A stretch of DNA of 64,000 bases from Pseudoglutamicibacter albus (GTDB lineage Bacteria > Actinomycetota > Actinomycetes > Actinomycetales > Micrococcaceae): contig NZ_JAVDXX010000001.1 in NCBI RefSeq assembly GCF_031458175.1, positions 1,798,001-1,862,000 of the forward strand, in the 5' to 3' direction. The notes below the pieces were generated by a model. It saw nothing but the letters and a program-made list of their open reading frames with translations, searched no databases and was not told the DNA's origin. The position numbers were made by a program, and so were the translations under genes. How positions within the stretch are numbered: the stretch's first letter is position 1; every line of letters begins with the position of its first letter. This document shows, in pieces, positions 1-9,983 of the stretch.

Positions 1-2462
1 ATGCATTCGTGCGCAACCAGCCCGGCGTTACCCGTGTAGAGAATCGGGAATGCCTGCTTCAAGCGGGCCGCGATGTAGTTGGCGCCCAACAACGCATGCT
101 TGGTCGCTTGCGTGAGGCCAGCCGGGCCCATCATCGCGATGTAGGCCCACGAGATCGGCAGCACTCCGGCGGAACCGAAGCTCGCCGCGGTGATCGGCGC
201 GCCATCGCGGCCGCCCAGGCCCTCATCGTCGCGGTCCTCAAGTGCCGGGCCTGGCAGGAACGGACGAAGATGCTCAGCGACAGCAACCGGACCCACGCCC
301 GGGCCGCCGCCACCGTGCGGGATGCAGAACGTCTTATGCAGGTTCAGGTGGGAAACGTCGCCGCCGAACTTGCCCGGCTGAGCCAGCCCGACCATCGCGT
401 TCATGTTCGCGCCATCGATATAAACCTGGCCGCCGGCCTCGTGGACCGCGTTGCACACCTCAACCACCTGCGCGTCAAACACGCCGTGGGTGGACGGGTA
501 GGTGATCATGATCGCGGCGACCTTACCCTGATTCGCTTCGATCTTCGCGGCAAGATCGCCCTCGTCGATCGAACCGTCATCAGCGGTCTTGACAACCACC
601 ACGCGCAGGCCCGCCAAGACAGCCGAGGCCGCGTTCGTGCCGTGCGCGGAGGCGGGGATGAGGCACACATCGCGGTCAGCCTCGCCACGGGACTGATGGT
701 ATTGGCGGATAGCGAGCAAGCCCGCGTATTCACCCTGGGAACCGGCGTTCGGTTGGATCGAAACCCCGGCGTAACCGGTGATCGCTTCAAGCCGCTGTTC
801 AAGATCAGCGATCAGCTCACGCCAACCGCGGGTCTGGGTTACCGGAGCGAACGGGTGGATGCCCGCGAATTCAGGCCACGTGATGGCCTCCATCTCCGCC
901 GCCGAGTTCAGTTTCATGGTGCACGAACCCAGCGGGATCATCGTCCGATCCAACGCGAGGTCGCGGTTCGCCAGCCGGGTTAGGTACCGCATCATCTGCG
1001 TTTCAGAGCGCACCGAGTTGAAGATCGGGTGCGTCATGAACTCAGATTCACGCACCAGGCCCGCGCTCCGCCCGTACACGCCGTCGCAGGATTCGCGTGC
1101 TTCGCGGGCCGCTGCGATCGCGTCGTCAGCGTTGGCGATGAGCGCCTTGCATACCGCGGCGATCACGGTCTCGACGTGTTCGTCGGTGGTGGTTTCGTCT
1201 GTGGAAACCGAAATCGTGTCCGCATCCACGCGGCGAACGTTGATGCCTGCGGAATCCGCGGCGTCCACGATCGAATCCGCCGCCCCGTCGGTTACGAAAC
1301 GCACGGTGTCAAAGAACGATGCGGTGGCTAGCTTCGCACCGGCGGCTTCAACGCCTGCGGCGAGCGCGCACGCGTGGGCGTGGGTGCGGCGGGCGATGTT
1401 CTTGAGGCCTTCCGGGCCGTGATAAACCCCGTACATTGAGGCGACAACGGCGAGCAGAGCCTGGGCGGTACAGATGTTGGAGGTCGCCTTCTCGCGACGG
1501 ATGTGCTGCTCGCGGGTCTGGAGCGAAAGCCGGTAGGCGGGGCGGCCATCGGTGTCATAGGAGACACCCACGAGGCGGCCTGGCAGGTTGCGTTCCAGGC
1601 CCTTGGTCACGGCCATGAAGGCGGCGTGCGGGCCGCCGAAGAACAGTGGGACACCGAAACGCTGGGAGCTACCGACCGCGATGTCAGCACCCTGTTCGCC
1701 CGGGGATCTCAGGTGGGTGAGCGCGAGCAGGTCGGTTGCGATCGTGACTTTCGCGCCGCGTTCCTTTGCTTCCGCGATGATCTCGGCGTGGTTGACGATC
1801 GCGCCCGAATCGCCTGGCTGTTGCAGCACGATGCCCGAAATCGGGCCCTCCGGAAGGCCTTCGGCGGCGAAGTCACGCACCTCAAGAGGGATCCCGAGCG
1901 CTTCAGCGCGGCCGCGAACCACGTTGAGGGTCTGCGGGAACATGTCCGCATCCACCACCGTGACCGCGTCGTCTTTCGCGCGGGTTGCGCGGCGCATCAA
2001 GAGGATCGCCTCTGCCACGGCCGAGGCCTCATCAAGTAGCGATGCGTTAGCGATCGCGAGCCCGGTGAGGTCAGCGACCATCGTCTGGAAGTTCAACAGC
2101 GCCTCGAGGCGGCCTTGGGAAATCTCTGGCTGATACGGGGTGTAGGCGGTGTACCAGCCCGGGTTCTCAACGATGTTGCGGCGGATCACCGCCGGGGTGT
2201 GGGTGTCATAGAAACCCTGGCCGATCATCTGAACACGCAGCGTGTTCTTCTGCGCCAACGCCCGCAACGCAGCAAGCGCTTCCTCTTCTGAGAGCCCCTC
2301 CGGGATATCTAGTGGCTCTTCCATGCGGATCGTGGACGGGACCGCGACATCAACAAGAGCGTCCAGGGACGCATAGCCAACGGTTTCCAGCATGTGTTCG
2401 GTCTCGGCGCCGCGTGGACCGATGTGGCGGGAAACGAATGCGGACATATCGGAGCGTGTCAT
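1..2462 (-). CDS. gcvP: Glycine dehydrogenase (decarboxylating), P protein, 3' end outside window
   Basis: This is the PLP-dependent P protein of the glycine cleavage system; it decarboxylates glycine and passes the aminomethyl group to the lipoyl arm of GcvH. About 820 of the usual 950 or so residues are present and the C-terminus lies beyond base 1. The N-terminus has the family's FVSRHIGPR motif. The PLP-lysine region [18 protein letters not shown] is encoded near bases 310-360, and LVAHEC is read at the window edge. The ATG at 2462 is chosen because it directly precedes the conserved N-terminal motif. A tandem glycine riboswitch lies just upstream, so expression should rise with glycine. 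Confidence 0.95.
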   Translation of the reverse strand, partial: MTRSDMSAFVSRHIGPRGAETEHMLETVGYASLDALVDVAVPSTIRMEEPLDIPEGLSEEEALAALRALAQKNTLRVQMIGQGFYDTHTPAVIRRNIVENPGWYTAYTPYQPEISQGRLEALLNFQTMVADLTGLAIANASLLDEASAVAEAILLMRRATRAKDDAVTVVDADMFPQTLNVVRGRAEALGIPLEVRDFAAEGLPEGPISGIVLQQPGDSGAIVNHAEIIAEAKERGAKVTIATDLLALTHLRSPGEQGADIAVGSSQRFGVPLFFGGPHAAFMAVTKGLERNLPGRLVGVSYDTDGRPAYRLSLQTREQHIRREKATSNICTAQALLAVVASMYGVYHGPEGLKNIARRTHAHACALAAGVEAAGAKLATASFFDTVRFVTDGAADSIVDAADSAGINVRRVDADTISVSTDETTTDEHVETVIAAVCKALIANADDAIAAAREARESCDGVYGRSAGLVRESEFMTHPIFNSVRSETQMMRYLTRLANRDLALDRTMIPLGSCTMKLNSAAEMEAITWPEFAGIHPFAPVTQTRGWRELIADLEQRLEAITGYAGVSIQPNAGSQGEYAGLLAIRQYHQSRGEADRDVCLIPASAHGTNAASAVLAGLRVVVVKTADDGSIDEGDLAAKIEANQGKVAAIMITYPSTHGVFDAQVVEVCNAVHEAGGQVYIDGANMNAMVGLAQPGKFGGDVSHLNLHKTFCIPHGGGGPGVGPVAVAEHLRPFLPGPALEDRDDEGLGGRDGAPITAASFGSAGVLPISWAYIAMMGPAGLTQATKHALLGANYIAARLKQAFPILYTGNAGLVAHEC

Positions 2463-2549
2463 AACGTGCTCGGCTCTTCTCGGCTCGGGATTCGACTCAG
2501 GGTTCGATTCAAAGAGTTCGGATCGGGGTCGGATCGGGATTCGATTGTC

Positions 2550-2750
2550 CTCCCCGCCCTGTCTTGGAACCTGAGAGCTTCCGCGCCGTTGACGGTTCGT
2601 CCTGCGCTTGCACCATCGGTGGGAACCAGCCTGTTGTGGCGAGGTTCCGCTTTCCAGGGTCGCCTGTACCTAGCGGTGCGGTTGCCTGAGAGTTTCCCGG
2701 GGAGGGTTTGCTCCTACGGCGCCTCGCTGGGGAGGTCTCTCCCGCTAAGC
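2550..2750 (-). promoter_or_regulatory. Tandem glycine riboswitch upstream of gcvP
   Basis: Read on the minus strand, the leader holds GGGAGAGACC, then GCGCCGTAGGAGCAAA and AACTCTCAGGC (first aptamer, about 2745 down to 2685). A second half ends in AGCTCTCAGGTTCC (about 2580-2568). These are the conserved GAGAGAC, AGGAGCAA and CTCTCAGG elements of the gcvT RNA, arranged as two aptamers in tandem. The leader ends about 90 bases before the gcvP start, consistent with cis control by glycine. Boundaries are approximate because no folding was run. Confidence 0.85.
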
Positions 2751-2966
2751 GTGGTCGGCGGTGCCATCAACCCGCGTCCCGCTGAGTGCAGGCGCGTGGT
2801 CCACAGCACGTGTCAGTCTACCGGGGCTTGCGTGATCCTGTGAAGAGGTGCCGCCGCATCGGCAACCGTGGCGGCCACCGCATCGCCCACCGTGGCGGCC
2901 ACCGGGTAGGCGCCGCCTCAGGCGCGGCTTCAGGCCTGGCATCAGATAACGGCTCCAGACCCAGCC

Positions 2967-3785
2967 TTAGGCCTGGTTCTCTGGCGCTTCGAGGCGCACG
3001 TATTCGGGATACCGCGGGCTGAGGGTGTCACCGGAAGAGACGCGTTTGATGCGTCGGCGGACCCACGGGCCAGCGTGTTCGCGGACCCATTCGGCGTTGG
3101 TGCGGGCGCGTTGAAGTTTGGACAGTTCCGGTAGCTCGAGTGGTTCGACGTCGAATCCGCCGACGTCGTAGCCGAGTACATCCAGAGTTTTGCGGGCGGT
3201 GAATTCGTGGCCGCGGCTGTTCATGTGGAGGCGGTCCTCGGACCAGTAGCCGGGGTCTTGTAGCTCTCGCCAGCGCCAGTAATCGGCGATGATCGCGCCG
3301 GTGTCGTCTGCGATCTCGCGGAGGCGCTCGTTATAGAGTGCGGCGCGCCCGGCGAGCGCCCGGTAGAGCGGGCTCTTGGAAACATCGAGGCTTGTGAACA
3401 GCACAACCTTGGCCCCGACGCCGCGCAGCTCGGAGACCATGTGGTGCACTCCCCCTGCGATGTAATCGATGTCTACACGTGGGCGCATGATGTCGTTGCC
3501 ACCCATACACACGGTCGCGAGTGTCGGGTTGAGCTCTAGTGCTGGTTCGAGCTGTTCGGCCATGATCTGGGGTACTTTTTTGCCGCGGATCGCGAGGTTC
3601 GCATACCCGAAGTTCGGATGTTCACGGCACAGCCGTTCTGCTACACGGTCGGCCCAGCCGCGCACACCGTTGGGGCGGTTGAGCTCGACATCGCCCACGC
3701 CTTCCGTGAAGGAATCACCGATGGCCACGTAGCGCTGTTGATACGGCGGGTTGGTTTCGCTCATATTCGCTGACGATGTTGGCAC
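2967..3785 (-). CDS. SGNH/GDSL-family hydrolase
   Basis: A predicted cytoplasmic esterase or lipase of the SGNH fold. Block I is AIGDSFTEG with the nucleophile serine, block III is MGGND, and block V is DRLHMNSRGHE with the catalytic Asp and His. The substrate cannot be inferred. The reading frame is open from a GTG at 3812. The GTG at 3785 has a good ribosome site (GAGGA, about 7 bases away) and is preferred; an ATG at 3764 is also possible. It stands alone between the gcvP leader and the RNase H gene, which lies upstream on the same strand. Confidence 0.8.
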   Translation of the reverse strand: MPTSSANMSETNPPYQQRYVAIGDSFTEGVGDVELNRPNGVRGWADRVAERLCREHPNFGYANLAIRGKKVPQIMAEQLEPALELNPTLATVCMGGNDIMRPRVDIDYIAGGVHHMVSELRGVGAKVVLFTSLDVSKSPLYRALAGRAALYNERLREIADDTGAIIADYWRWRELQDPGYWSEDRLHMNSRGHEFTARKTLDVLGYDVGGFDVEPLELPELSKLQRARTNAEWVREHAGPWVRRRIKRVSSGDTLSPRYPEYVRLEAPENQA

Positions 3786-3871
3786 GTTGTGTTCCTCGTT
3801 GCGTTGACTCACACATGCGATCCTACGAGGTTAGCCCGCAATCGCGAACCCCCGTGCCGCGTCGCGTCGCC

Positions 3872-4915
3872 TTACACGTTGATGTGCGCGGTTTCTTGCC
3901 GGAAGAAACACTGCCACCGTTGCGTGCCTGCTTGCCCTGCGTCCCCGGTGAGGCGCCACCATGACAGCACCACGGCATCGGCGGTTGAGGCCCGCTGCGC
4001 ACGGTAGGCGACGTAGGCGATGTCCTGGCTGACGCGTTCGGTGGTGATGACCTCGAGGTTGGTGATCGGGTCTTGGCCGCGCAGGCCATCGATCCCGTGG
4101 AGGGCGCCGTGGGCGGAGACGCCGCGGAAGTCTTCGGTGAGCAGGTAGCGCAGGGTTGGTTCGTCGTCCTGGTCGATGCTGTCGAGCAGGTCCGCTTCAG
4201 CAGCGGCTAGGAGCTCGCGGATGTCAGTGCTCGCCTGCCCGGCGTCAACCGCAGCGGGCATCGCGCTGGGCTGGGTTACCGTGCTGGGCTGGGTTGCGGC
4301 GTTACCTTGCCCCGCATCGTTGTTCTGTCCATCGTTGCTTTGACTCGGGGTGCCGCTATAGCCAGGGCCTTCCTCGGGAGCCTCGCCGTCTTTGTAGGCT
4401 TGCGCGCATGCGCGGGCGCGATCGTCGGCGGCTTCGTTGAGCTCGTGGCCTGTGTGGCCGCGCACCCACTCGAATTCGACCTTCCGGCCGGCCAGTGCGG
4501 CATCGAGCGCTTTCATGAGTTCGGCGTTTTGGACTGGTTTGCCGTCAGCTTTCTTCCAGCCGCGTTTCTTCCACCCAAAGCGCCATTTGGTGAGCGAGTT
4601 GATGACGTACTGGGAATCGCACAGAACCTTCAGCGGCGCGCCCGCGGCCTCGGTTGCTTGCAGCAGTTCAAGGACGGCCTGTAGTTCGCCCTGGTTGTTG
4701 GTGCCTTTGGGCCAGCCGCCTGCGGCCCACTGGTTTTCGTCGATGTACCACGCCCACCCCGCGGGGCCGGGGTTGCCGAGGGCGGAACCGTCCGCTGCGG
4801 CAATGATCACCGGAGCGTCAGTGGTCTTGGGAGCGTCAGTGGTCTTCGGTACGTCCGGATTCCCTGACGCGTGGGCTCCGGATGCCTTGGCGGTGCGTTG
4901 TCGTGCAGAACTCAT
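3872..4915 (-). CDS. rnhA: Ribonuclease HI with C-terminal NTF2-like domain
   Basis: Degrades the RNA strand of RNA-DNA hybrids. The RNase HI domain spans about residues 35-175, with catalytic acids D42 (AADGSALGN), E77 (NNQGELQAV), D100 (LCDSQYV) and D164/165 (EAADDRA), and H154 in RGHTGH. A low-complexity Ser/Gln/Asn/Thr linker (about 180-225) joins it to a roughly 115-residue domain that looks like an NTF2/DUF4440-type fold (DIRELLAAAEADLLDSIDQ to the end). At 347 aa it is twice the length of a plain RNase HI. The N-terminus carries a short DAPKTT repeat. The role of the second domain is unknown. Confidence 0.87.
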   Translation of the reverse strand: MSSARQRTAKASGAHASGNPDVPKTTDAPKTTDAPVIIAAADGSALGNPGPAGWAWYIDENQWAAGGWPKGTNNQGELQAVLELLQATEAAGAPLKVLCDSQYVINSLTKWRFGWKKRGWKKADGKPVQNAELMKALDAALAGRKVEFEWVRGHTGHELNEAADDRARACAQAYKDGEAPEEGPGYSGTPSQSNDGQNNDAGQGNAATQPSTVTQPSAMPAAVDAGQASTDIRELLAAAEADLLDSIDQDDEPTLRYLLTEDFRGVSAHGALHGIDGLRGQDPITNLEVITTERVSQDIAYVAYRAQRASTADAVVLSWWRLTGDAGQAGTQRWQCFFRQETAHINV

Positions 4916-5034
4916 AGTCCTATCCCATCACGAACCTCTCCGATGCGCTGGTGACGGTGCATTACTTGATTCGGGGTTGGTTGGTTGCCGGGAACATGTG
5001 ACGATTGATAGATCAAGTGCATGGAGTGTTTGAG

Positions 5035-5562
5035 ATGAACCACCAACTGGACCCTGAAACGAACATTGAGCAGGGTGAGCCGCACAGTGACGTGCGGTGG
5101 CTGAACGCTGAGGAAGCTGATCTTTGGTACACGTTGCGTGAGTTCATTTGGGGTTTCCCATCCACGCTGGACCGTCAGTTGCTTCACGATTCCGCGCTGT
5201 CCTCGGGCGAGTATTCGGTGATGGCTACCATCTCAGATTCCCCGGAGCATCGGGTGCGCACCGGTGAGCTTGCCTCCGCACTTGGGTGGGAACGGTCGCG
5301 GCTCTCACACTTATTGCGGCGCATGGAGGATCGCGACCTTGTGGAACGTGCCCCTTCTGAGGGACGTGACCGCCGCGCCCAGGATGTGCTCCTGACCCCG
5401 CACGGGTGGGATGTCCTTCGTGCCGCGGCTCCGGACCATGTCACGTTTGTGCGCGAGACCGTGTTTGATCCTCTCACCGGCGAAGAGCAAGCACTTTTGG
5501 CGGACATACTGACCCGCATCAACAGGGCCTGTGATGAACAGAATGCGCGCCGCAAAAACTAG
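5035..5562 (+). CDS. MarR-family transcriptional regulator
   Basis: A winged-helix regulator of about 175 aa. The recognition-helix region reads TGELASALGWERSRLSHLLRRMEDRDLVER, followed by the wing (SEGRDRRAQDVLLT), both typical of MarR proteins. The ATG at 5035 has GGAG eight bases upstream; the frame is also open from a TTG at 5005. It is divergent from the RNase H gene. No neighbouring enzyme or exporter makes its target obvious, so the ligand and regulon are unknown. Confidence 0.85.
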   Translation: MNHQLDPETNIEQGEPHSDVRWLNAEEADLWYTLREFIWGFPSTLDRQLLHDSALSSGEYSVMATISDSPEHRVRTGELASALGWERSRLSHLLRRMEDRDLVERAPSEGRDRRAQDVLLTPHGWDVLRAAAPDHVTFVRETVFDPLTGEEQALLADILTRINRACDEQNARRKN

Positions 5563-5606
5563 AGCTCTGTTCAAGGCAACTCTCAGGTAGTCACAACACC
5601 ACAGAA

Positions 5607-5694
5607 ACAGCGATTTCTCAGGCATCGCATACCATCCCGAGGTTCTTTCGACAGCCGTTTCTTAGGCATTTCACACCTGTCCGGGGTCTCGGAC
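5607..5694. repeat. Diverged 44-bp tandem repeat in the 5563-5869 intergenic region
   Basis: Two 44-base units (5607-5650 and 5651-5694) both begin ACAG, then TTTCT, then AGGCAT and CACC or TACC; roughly two thirds of positions agree. They lie in a 307-base stretch with no gene between the MarR gene and the GTG-started secreted protein. A TATAAA at 5779 may belong to the downstream promoter, but no convincing -35 box was seen. Confidence 0.35.
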
Positions 5695-5869
5695 GGAGGG
5701 TGCGTTGACGCTAGGACAACGTGGTGGTCTTCGCTATTGTCACTGTCGCTTCAGCATCCGTAGGCGGCAAGTTCACCTATAAAAGCTGTGAGCCTTCAAT
5801 CTAAGACCAGGTGTAAACCGGGTGTTATTCGATGCGAGAAAACGTTGATTCCGAAGGGGTAAATCGCGC

Positions 5870-7096
5870 GTGTTCACCATAAAGAAACCTGCTAAGTATG
5901 CAGTGGTCCCGTTGGCGTTGGGACTCGTTCTCCCAACTTCTGTTGCAGTAGGAGCCCATGCTGCTCCCGCTCCTACCGCAGTGGAGACGAAGGCCGGCCC
6001 TCCAGAGATCTCCCATGACAGCGGACGGTTTGAGACTGACTACAAGTTCGACACGATCGAATTCTCTGGTCAGGACTGGGCTATTCGCGGCAAGAACGAT
6101 GTGATGGGTTGGGGCGGTCCTCAGGCTCCGCACCCGAGCGATGGCGAAGGTAAGTGGGTCAGCGGCGCTCACGTCAACGACAAGGGTGAGCTTGTTGTTG
6201 AGAACCAGGGCATCAACGGTGGCGTTGAGCTCATTGCTACCAAGTCCACCGGTTACGGCACGTACGAGTTCAGCTACACCGCTGACTTCGACAAGATGGA
6301 CCCGAACAACGTTCTTGGCATCTTCACCTATGACACCGCCGAGGTCGCTATTGACGGCACCCCTGGCATGAAGAAGCACGTCAACATGAAGGGCCTCACG
6401 GAGATCGACTTCATCGAGGTTTCCCGCTGGGGTAGCCAGGATCTCCCTAAGACCTTCGGCATGGTCACTGTCTACCCGGATGACCTGAAGAACTTCCGCG
6501 ACCGCGTATCCCACAAGCGCTTCGACATCCCTAAGGGTGTTCAGACCCTCAAGACTAAAGCGATCTGGGATAAGGATTACCTGCGTGTGATCACCTCGCT
6601 GGAAAACGGCAAGGTCCTCTCGGACGACACCCAGACCAAGCGCGTCCCTAAGGACAACGGAACCCAGCAGCTGCGCATCAACCTGTGGACCACCAAGGCC
6701 AACCGCGCTAACTTCGAGAACGCTCAGGGCGACACGATCGTCTTTGATGACGCGACCTTCACCCCTGCAGGCGAGAAACGTCCAGCCGAGGACAAGCCTA
6801 AGGATAAGAAGGACAAGAAGAAGTCCAAGAAGAAGAAGGATTCCAAGAAGTCCAAGGATAAGAAGGCTAAGGACAAGAAGAAGTCCAAGAAGTCTAAGGA
6901 TTCGAAGAAGAAGGACTCTAAGAAGAAGAATTCGAAGAAGTCCAAGGACGCTAAGAAGAAAAAGAACTCGAAGAATACTCTGAGGACTCCGGACCACATC
7001 AGGAAAGCCATCCCGCGTGACTTCCACGGGGACCTCGACGAGTTCGAGAAGACCGTCAACGAGTTCGTGACCACGCTCGCTGGCAAGACCAAGTAA
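5870..7096 (+). CDS. Secreted GH16-like (concanavalin A-like) protein with lysine-rich tail
   Basis: The N-terminus is a Sec signal peptide (basic MFTIKKPAKY, hydrophobic stretch to about residue 30, cleavage near AHAAP). Residues about 50-300 resemble a glycoside hydrolase family 16 beta-sandwich: GTYEFSYTADF, then EIDFIE at 178-183, which fits the family's catalytic E-x-D-x-x-E pattern. Residues about 301-372 are an extreme Lys/Asp/Ser tract, followed by a 35-residue C-terminal segment (RTPDHIRKAIPRDFHGDL onward). GTG at 5870 follows a GAAGGGG ribosome site. A beta-glucan-active or wall-binding role is likely but not proven; the basic tail would suit binding to anionic wall polymers. A terminator follows at 7224. 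Confidence 0.72.
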   Translation: MFTIKKPAKYAVVPLALGLVLPTSVAVGAHAAPAPTAVETKAGPPEISHDSGRFETDYKFDTIEFSGQDWAIRGKNDVMGWGGPQAPHPSDGEGKWVSGAHVNDKGELVVENQGINGGVELIATKSTGYGTYEFSYTADFDKMDPNNVLGIFTYDTAEVAIDGTPGMKKHVNMKGLTEIDFIEVSRWGSQDLPKTFGMVTVYPDDLKNFRDRVSHKRFDIPKGVQTLKTKAIWDKDYLRVITSLENGKVLSDDTQTKRVPKDNGTQQLRINLWTTKANRANFENAQGDTIVFDDATFTPAGEKRPAEDKPKDKKDKKKSKKKKDSKKSKDKKAKDKKKSKKSKDSKKKDSKKKNSKKSKDAKKKKNSKNTLRTPDHIRKAIPRDFHGDLDEFEKTVNEFVTTLAGKTK

Positions 7097-7223
7097 GCGA
7101 GCTAACCCTCGCGACACCGCGGTTGCCGCGTAAGAAGAGAAACACTCTGCGAAGAGAAAACCCTGAGATAGGGAAACGCTCTAGAAGCGGCACAACATGA
7201 GTAGCGGTTACACCCCATAGAGA

Positions 7224-7256
7224 AAGCCCTCGTCGCCAAGCGACGGGGGCCTTCTT
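7224..7256 (+). terminator. Rho-independent terminator after the GH16-like gene
   Basis: AAGCCCTCGTCGC pairs with GCGACGGGGGCCTT around a CAA loop, and CTTCTT follows. It sits between two convergent genes (GH16-like and CopC-like) and may serve both. Confidence 0.75.
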
Positions 7257-7336
7257 GTGCACTGTCAGCGCTGAGGTCAGAGGCAGAGGTCAGCAGCAAA
7301 GGTCGCGGTGTTCGCGTTGAGTAGTGCCGCAAATAA

Positions 7337-8041
7337 TTAGTGGCGGTGCATTCCAGTCTTCTTGAGGGTCACCTGCAAGATGAGACCGATCACTACGAGC
7401 ACTAGGAATGCGGCGCCCACAATCCACATGATGGTTGTGGTGTCAGCCGTGGATTCCGGCGTCACCGCCTTCGCCTGAGCAGACGCAGAGTCTTCCGTAT
7501 TTGCTGCCGCGGCATCGGAGCCCTTGGAACCCTGCCCGTCCTCGCTACCCTTGCCGGAGCCTGCTTCGCCGTCATCGGAGTTGCCACCCTGGGACTTCTC
7601 CCACGCCTCGATGTCCTTCTTCGAGGCACCTTCGGTCACGGTGAAGGAATAGTTGCCGTCGCCCTGGATCCGGTGGCCGTCCGAGGAAAGCGCGGACCAC
7701 TTGACGTCATACGTGCCTTCCGGAAGCGGCTGCATAGCCCGCGAAACCTTAGTCCCTTTAACTGTGACGTCGCCGTAAGTCAGCTCGTTGCCGTCGCGGT
7801 CTTGAACAATGATCTGGTTGGCTTCACCACCTGAAACCTGCCGGATCTCACCCGAGAACGTCAGCGTGATCTTCTCCGGCGCTTTCGCGATCGCGTTGCC
7901 CGAGGGCGGGTCGCCGGCAATGAGCTGATCATGCGCAAACGCCTTCTGGGCACCAAATCCCGCGAACAAACCAGCGAACAGCAGCATGGACGCCGCCAAC
8001 ACAGCGACCATGGGCTTCGACAAACGAGCACGTACCTGCAC
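7337..8041 (-). CDS. CopC-domain copper-binding membrane-anchored protein
   Basis: A secreted CopC-like protein with a C-terminal membrane anchor (234 aa). The signal peptide ends ...QKAFA, so the mature chain would begin HDQL, giving the N-terminal histidine that binds Cu(II) in CopC proteins. The other conserved ligand region, SSDGHRI, is present. A low-complexity Ser/Gly/Ala/Asp linker precedes one transmembrane helix (TTTIMWIVGAAFLVLVVIG) and a basic end. The start is a GTG at 8041. It is one of two CopC-like proteins in the window; the other lies in a copper operon at 58.2 kb. This one stands alone. Confidence 0.85.
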   Translation of the reverse strand: MQVRARLSKPMVAVLAASMLLFAGLFAGFGAQKAFAHDQLIAGDPPSGNAIAKAPEKITLTFSGEIRQVSGGEANQIIVQDRDGNELTYGDVTVKGTKVSRAMQPLPEGTYDVKWSALSSDGHRIQGDGNYSFTVTEGASKKDIEAWEKSQGGNSDDGEAGSGKGSEDGQGSKGSDAAAANTEDSASAQAKAVTPESTADTTTIMWIVGAAFLVLVVIGLILQVTLKKTGMHRH

Positions 8042-8224
8042 AGTTCAATCCTTACCGTTGATGATTCGCATTGAGGACACCGCTTGCAGATATTCGTTAC
8101 GTCACGCTTCCAGCGGGTCACTGCGATAAGTTTAGGCGCTCACCTTCCCAACCGGGCGCCCAAACCCGGAAACTATCAGGCTCTGTCCAGAAACCGTCAG
8201 GGGGGTTCCTGCATACTGGAGTGC

Positions 8225-9133
8225 ATGAACGCGAGCGAGAACAACCCTCACGCCCACGGCATGCACGATGCGGCTGCTGGCCCAGGCGGCGCTGTCCCGG
8301 TCTCTACAGGCGACGCCGCCCCGGACGCTGTAGACACGGCCCCGGCCGGCGCGGTTGCCACACCTGTCGAGGGCGTGTGGATGGTGCAGCAGGACAATCC
8401 GGGCCCTATGACGTTGGATGGCACGCAGAGCTACTGGATCCCCAGCCAGCGCGGTGCGATCGTTGTGGACCCAGGTGAGGACGATGCGCAGCACCAGGCC
8501 GCGCTCGCCTCGCACAAGGTCGCGCTGATCCTGGTTACGCATCGACACCCTGACCACGCGGGTGGATTAGAAGGCCTACGGGGCCTCACGGGCGCGCCGA
8601 GCCGCGCGCTCAGCAGCGACTACTGCAGCGAAGGACAAGAACCACTCACAGACGGAGAGATCATCGATGTGCCTGGCGCCGGGCTTCAGTTGAGGGTCCT
8701 TGCCACGCCGGGCCACACATCGGACTCCATCAGCATCGTCATCGAATCCACGCCCGAGGCCCGGCCGCTCGGGGTTCTGACCGCGGACACGATCCTGGGG
8801 CGTGGCACCACGATCATCGACCACCCGGACGGTCGGCTCACCAACTACCTGGACTCGCTCGAGAAACTTGAAACGCTCGGTAACATCCCGGCACTTCCCG
8901 CACATGCAGGTTTCCTCCCCTCGGTTGCGGAGACCGCGCGCAAATACCTCGCGCACCGCCGCGAACGCCTCGAACAAGTCCGCGCCGCCGTGCATACCCT
9001 GCAGGAACGCGGCGAAGATGCCACCGTCAGCAACGTGACCGACATCGTCTATGCTGACGTCGATGCCGGGGTCAGGCCCGCCGCCGAACACACCGTGAGC
9101 GCCCAACTAGCCGCACTCGAAGACGGCGCATAA
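8225..9133 (+). CDS. MBL-fold metallo-hydrolase
   Basis: Metallo-beta-lactamase superfamily hydrolase of about 302 aa. It has the metal-binding motif THRHPDHAGG and the downstream GHTSDS and ADTILG motifs that supply further ligands. The ATG at 8225 has GGAG five bases upstream; the frame runs open from 8084, but that part lacks family features. The substrate is unknown; enzymes of this layout act on thioesters (glyoxalase II type) or on phosphodiesters. An SDR gene follows on the same strand after 46 bases, possibly co-transcribed. Confidence 0.82.
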   Translation: MNASENNPHAHGMHDAAAGPGGAVPVSTGDAAPDAVDTAPAGAVATPVEGVWMVQQDNPGPMTLDGTQSYWIPSQRGAIVVDPGEDDAQHQAALASHKVALILVTHRHPDHAGGLEGLRGLTGAPSRALSSDYCSEGQEPLTDGEIIDVPGAGLQLRVLATPGHTSDSISIVIESTPEARPLGVLTADTILGRGTTIIDHPDGRLTNYLDSLEKLETLGNIPALPAHAGFLPSVAETARKYLAHRRERLEQVRAAVHTLQERGEDATVSNVTDIVYADVDAGVRPAAEHTVSAQLAALEDGA

Positions 9134-9179
9134 ACGCAACATCAAGACGCCAGCCCCACCGAAGGACTACTGTTTCAGT

Positions 9180-9983
9180 ATGGACACCACCCCAGCCCCA
9201 CTAAACGCACCTCACCGAACAGCGCTGATCACTGGGGCAACCGCAGGGATCGGCGAAGAATTCGCAGAACAACTCGCCGCGCAAGGCAGGCACCTCGTGC
9301 TGTGCGCCCGCGACGCCGAAGCACTCGCGGAAGTAGCTCACCGGCTTGAGAGCCGTTACGCCGTCCACGTTGAAACCCTCATCGGCGATCTGCTGACTGA
9401 AAAAGGGGCCGCGGCGGTCGAGAAACGTCTCGCCTCCGACATCGACCCCGTGGAGCTGTTAGTCAACAACGCTGGTTTCGGGCTCATCAAGGGGTTCACA
9501 TCCAGCGAGTGGCAGGATGAGCAGGACCACTGGCGCATCCACACCGAAATCCCTCTGCGCTTCATGCACACCGCGATCCCCGCGATGATCAAACGCGGCG
9601 GCGGGCGCATCATCAATATCGCCTCCATCGCCGCGTTCACGGGTGTCAGCACCTATTCCGCCGCTAAGCACGCGATGGTTGAATTCTCCGAATACGCTTC
9701 CCGCAGGTATCAAGACCGCGGTGTGTCCGTGACCGCGGTGTGCCCCGGGATGACCCGCACCTCATTCCATGAACGCATGAACATGAACGTGAGCCGTGTC
9801 CCTAAGATCGCGTGGCTCAAGCCCGAGCAAGTGGTGCGGGAATCCCTCCTGGCGTCCGCGACAGGCAAGGCCCTGTGCATCCCGTCCCGCCGCTACCGCC
9901 TAGTGCGCTTCCTCCTGCGTTTCCTTCCTGCACGCACCGTGCAGAAAGTCACGACGAACGCGGCAAGTTCAACCAACGATTAG
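9180..9983 (+). CDS. SDR-family oxidoreductase
   Basis: A classical short-chain dehydrogenase of 267 aa. It has the NAD(P) motif TGATAGIGEE, the structural NNAGFG, the catalytic Ser in NIASIAA and the YSAAK Tyr-Lys pair. The substrate cannot be predicted. The last seven codons and stop (encoding ASSTND) are repeated in tandem immediately after the gene. Confidence 0.85.
   Translation: MDTTPAPLNAPHRTALITGATAGIGEEFAEQLAAQGRHLVLCARDAEALAEVAHRLESRYAVHVETLIGDLLTEKGAAAVEKRLASDIDPVELLVNNAGFGLIKGFTSSEWQDEQDHWRIHTEIPLRFMHTAIPAMIKRGGGRIINIASIAAFTGVSTYSAAKHAMVEFSEYASRRYQDRGVSVTAVCPGMTRTSFHERMNMNVSRVPKIAWLKPEQVVRESLLASATGKALCIPSRRYRLVRFLLRFLPARTVQKVTTNAASSTND

Noticed and set aside
2394-2843. 149-codon plus-strand frame over the gcvP leader
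   Set aside because: It covers the glycine riboswitch and gcvP start on the opposite strand; codon use is unconvincing.
5825-7117. 430-codon minus-strand frame rich in Leu/Val
   Set aside because: It is the antisense of the GH16-like gene; the apparent hydrophobic repeats are the complement of its lysine codons.
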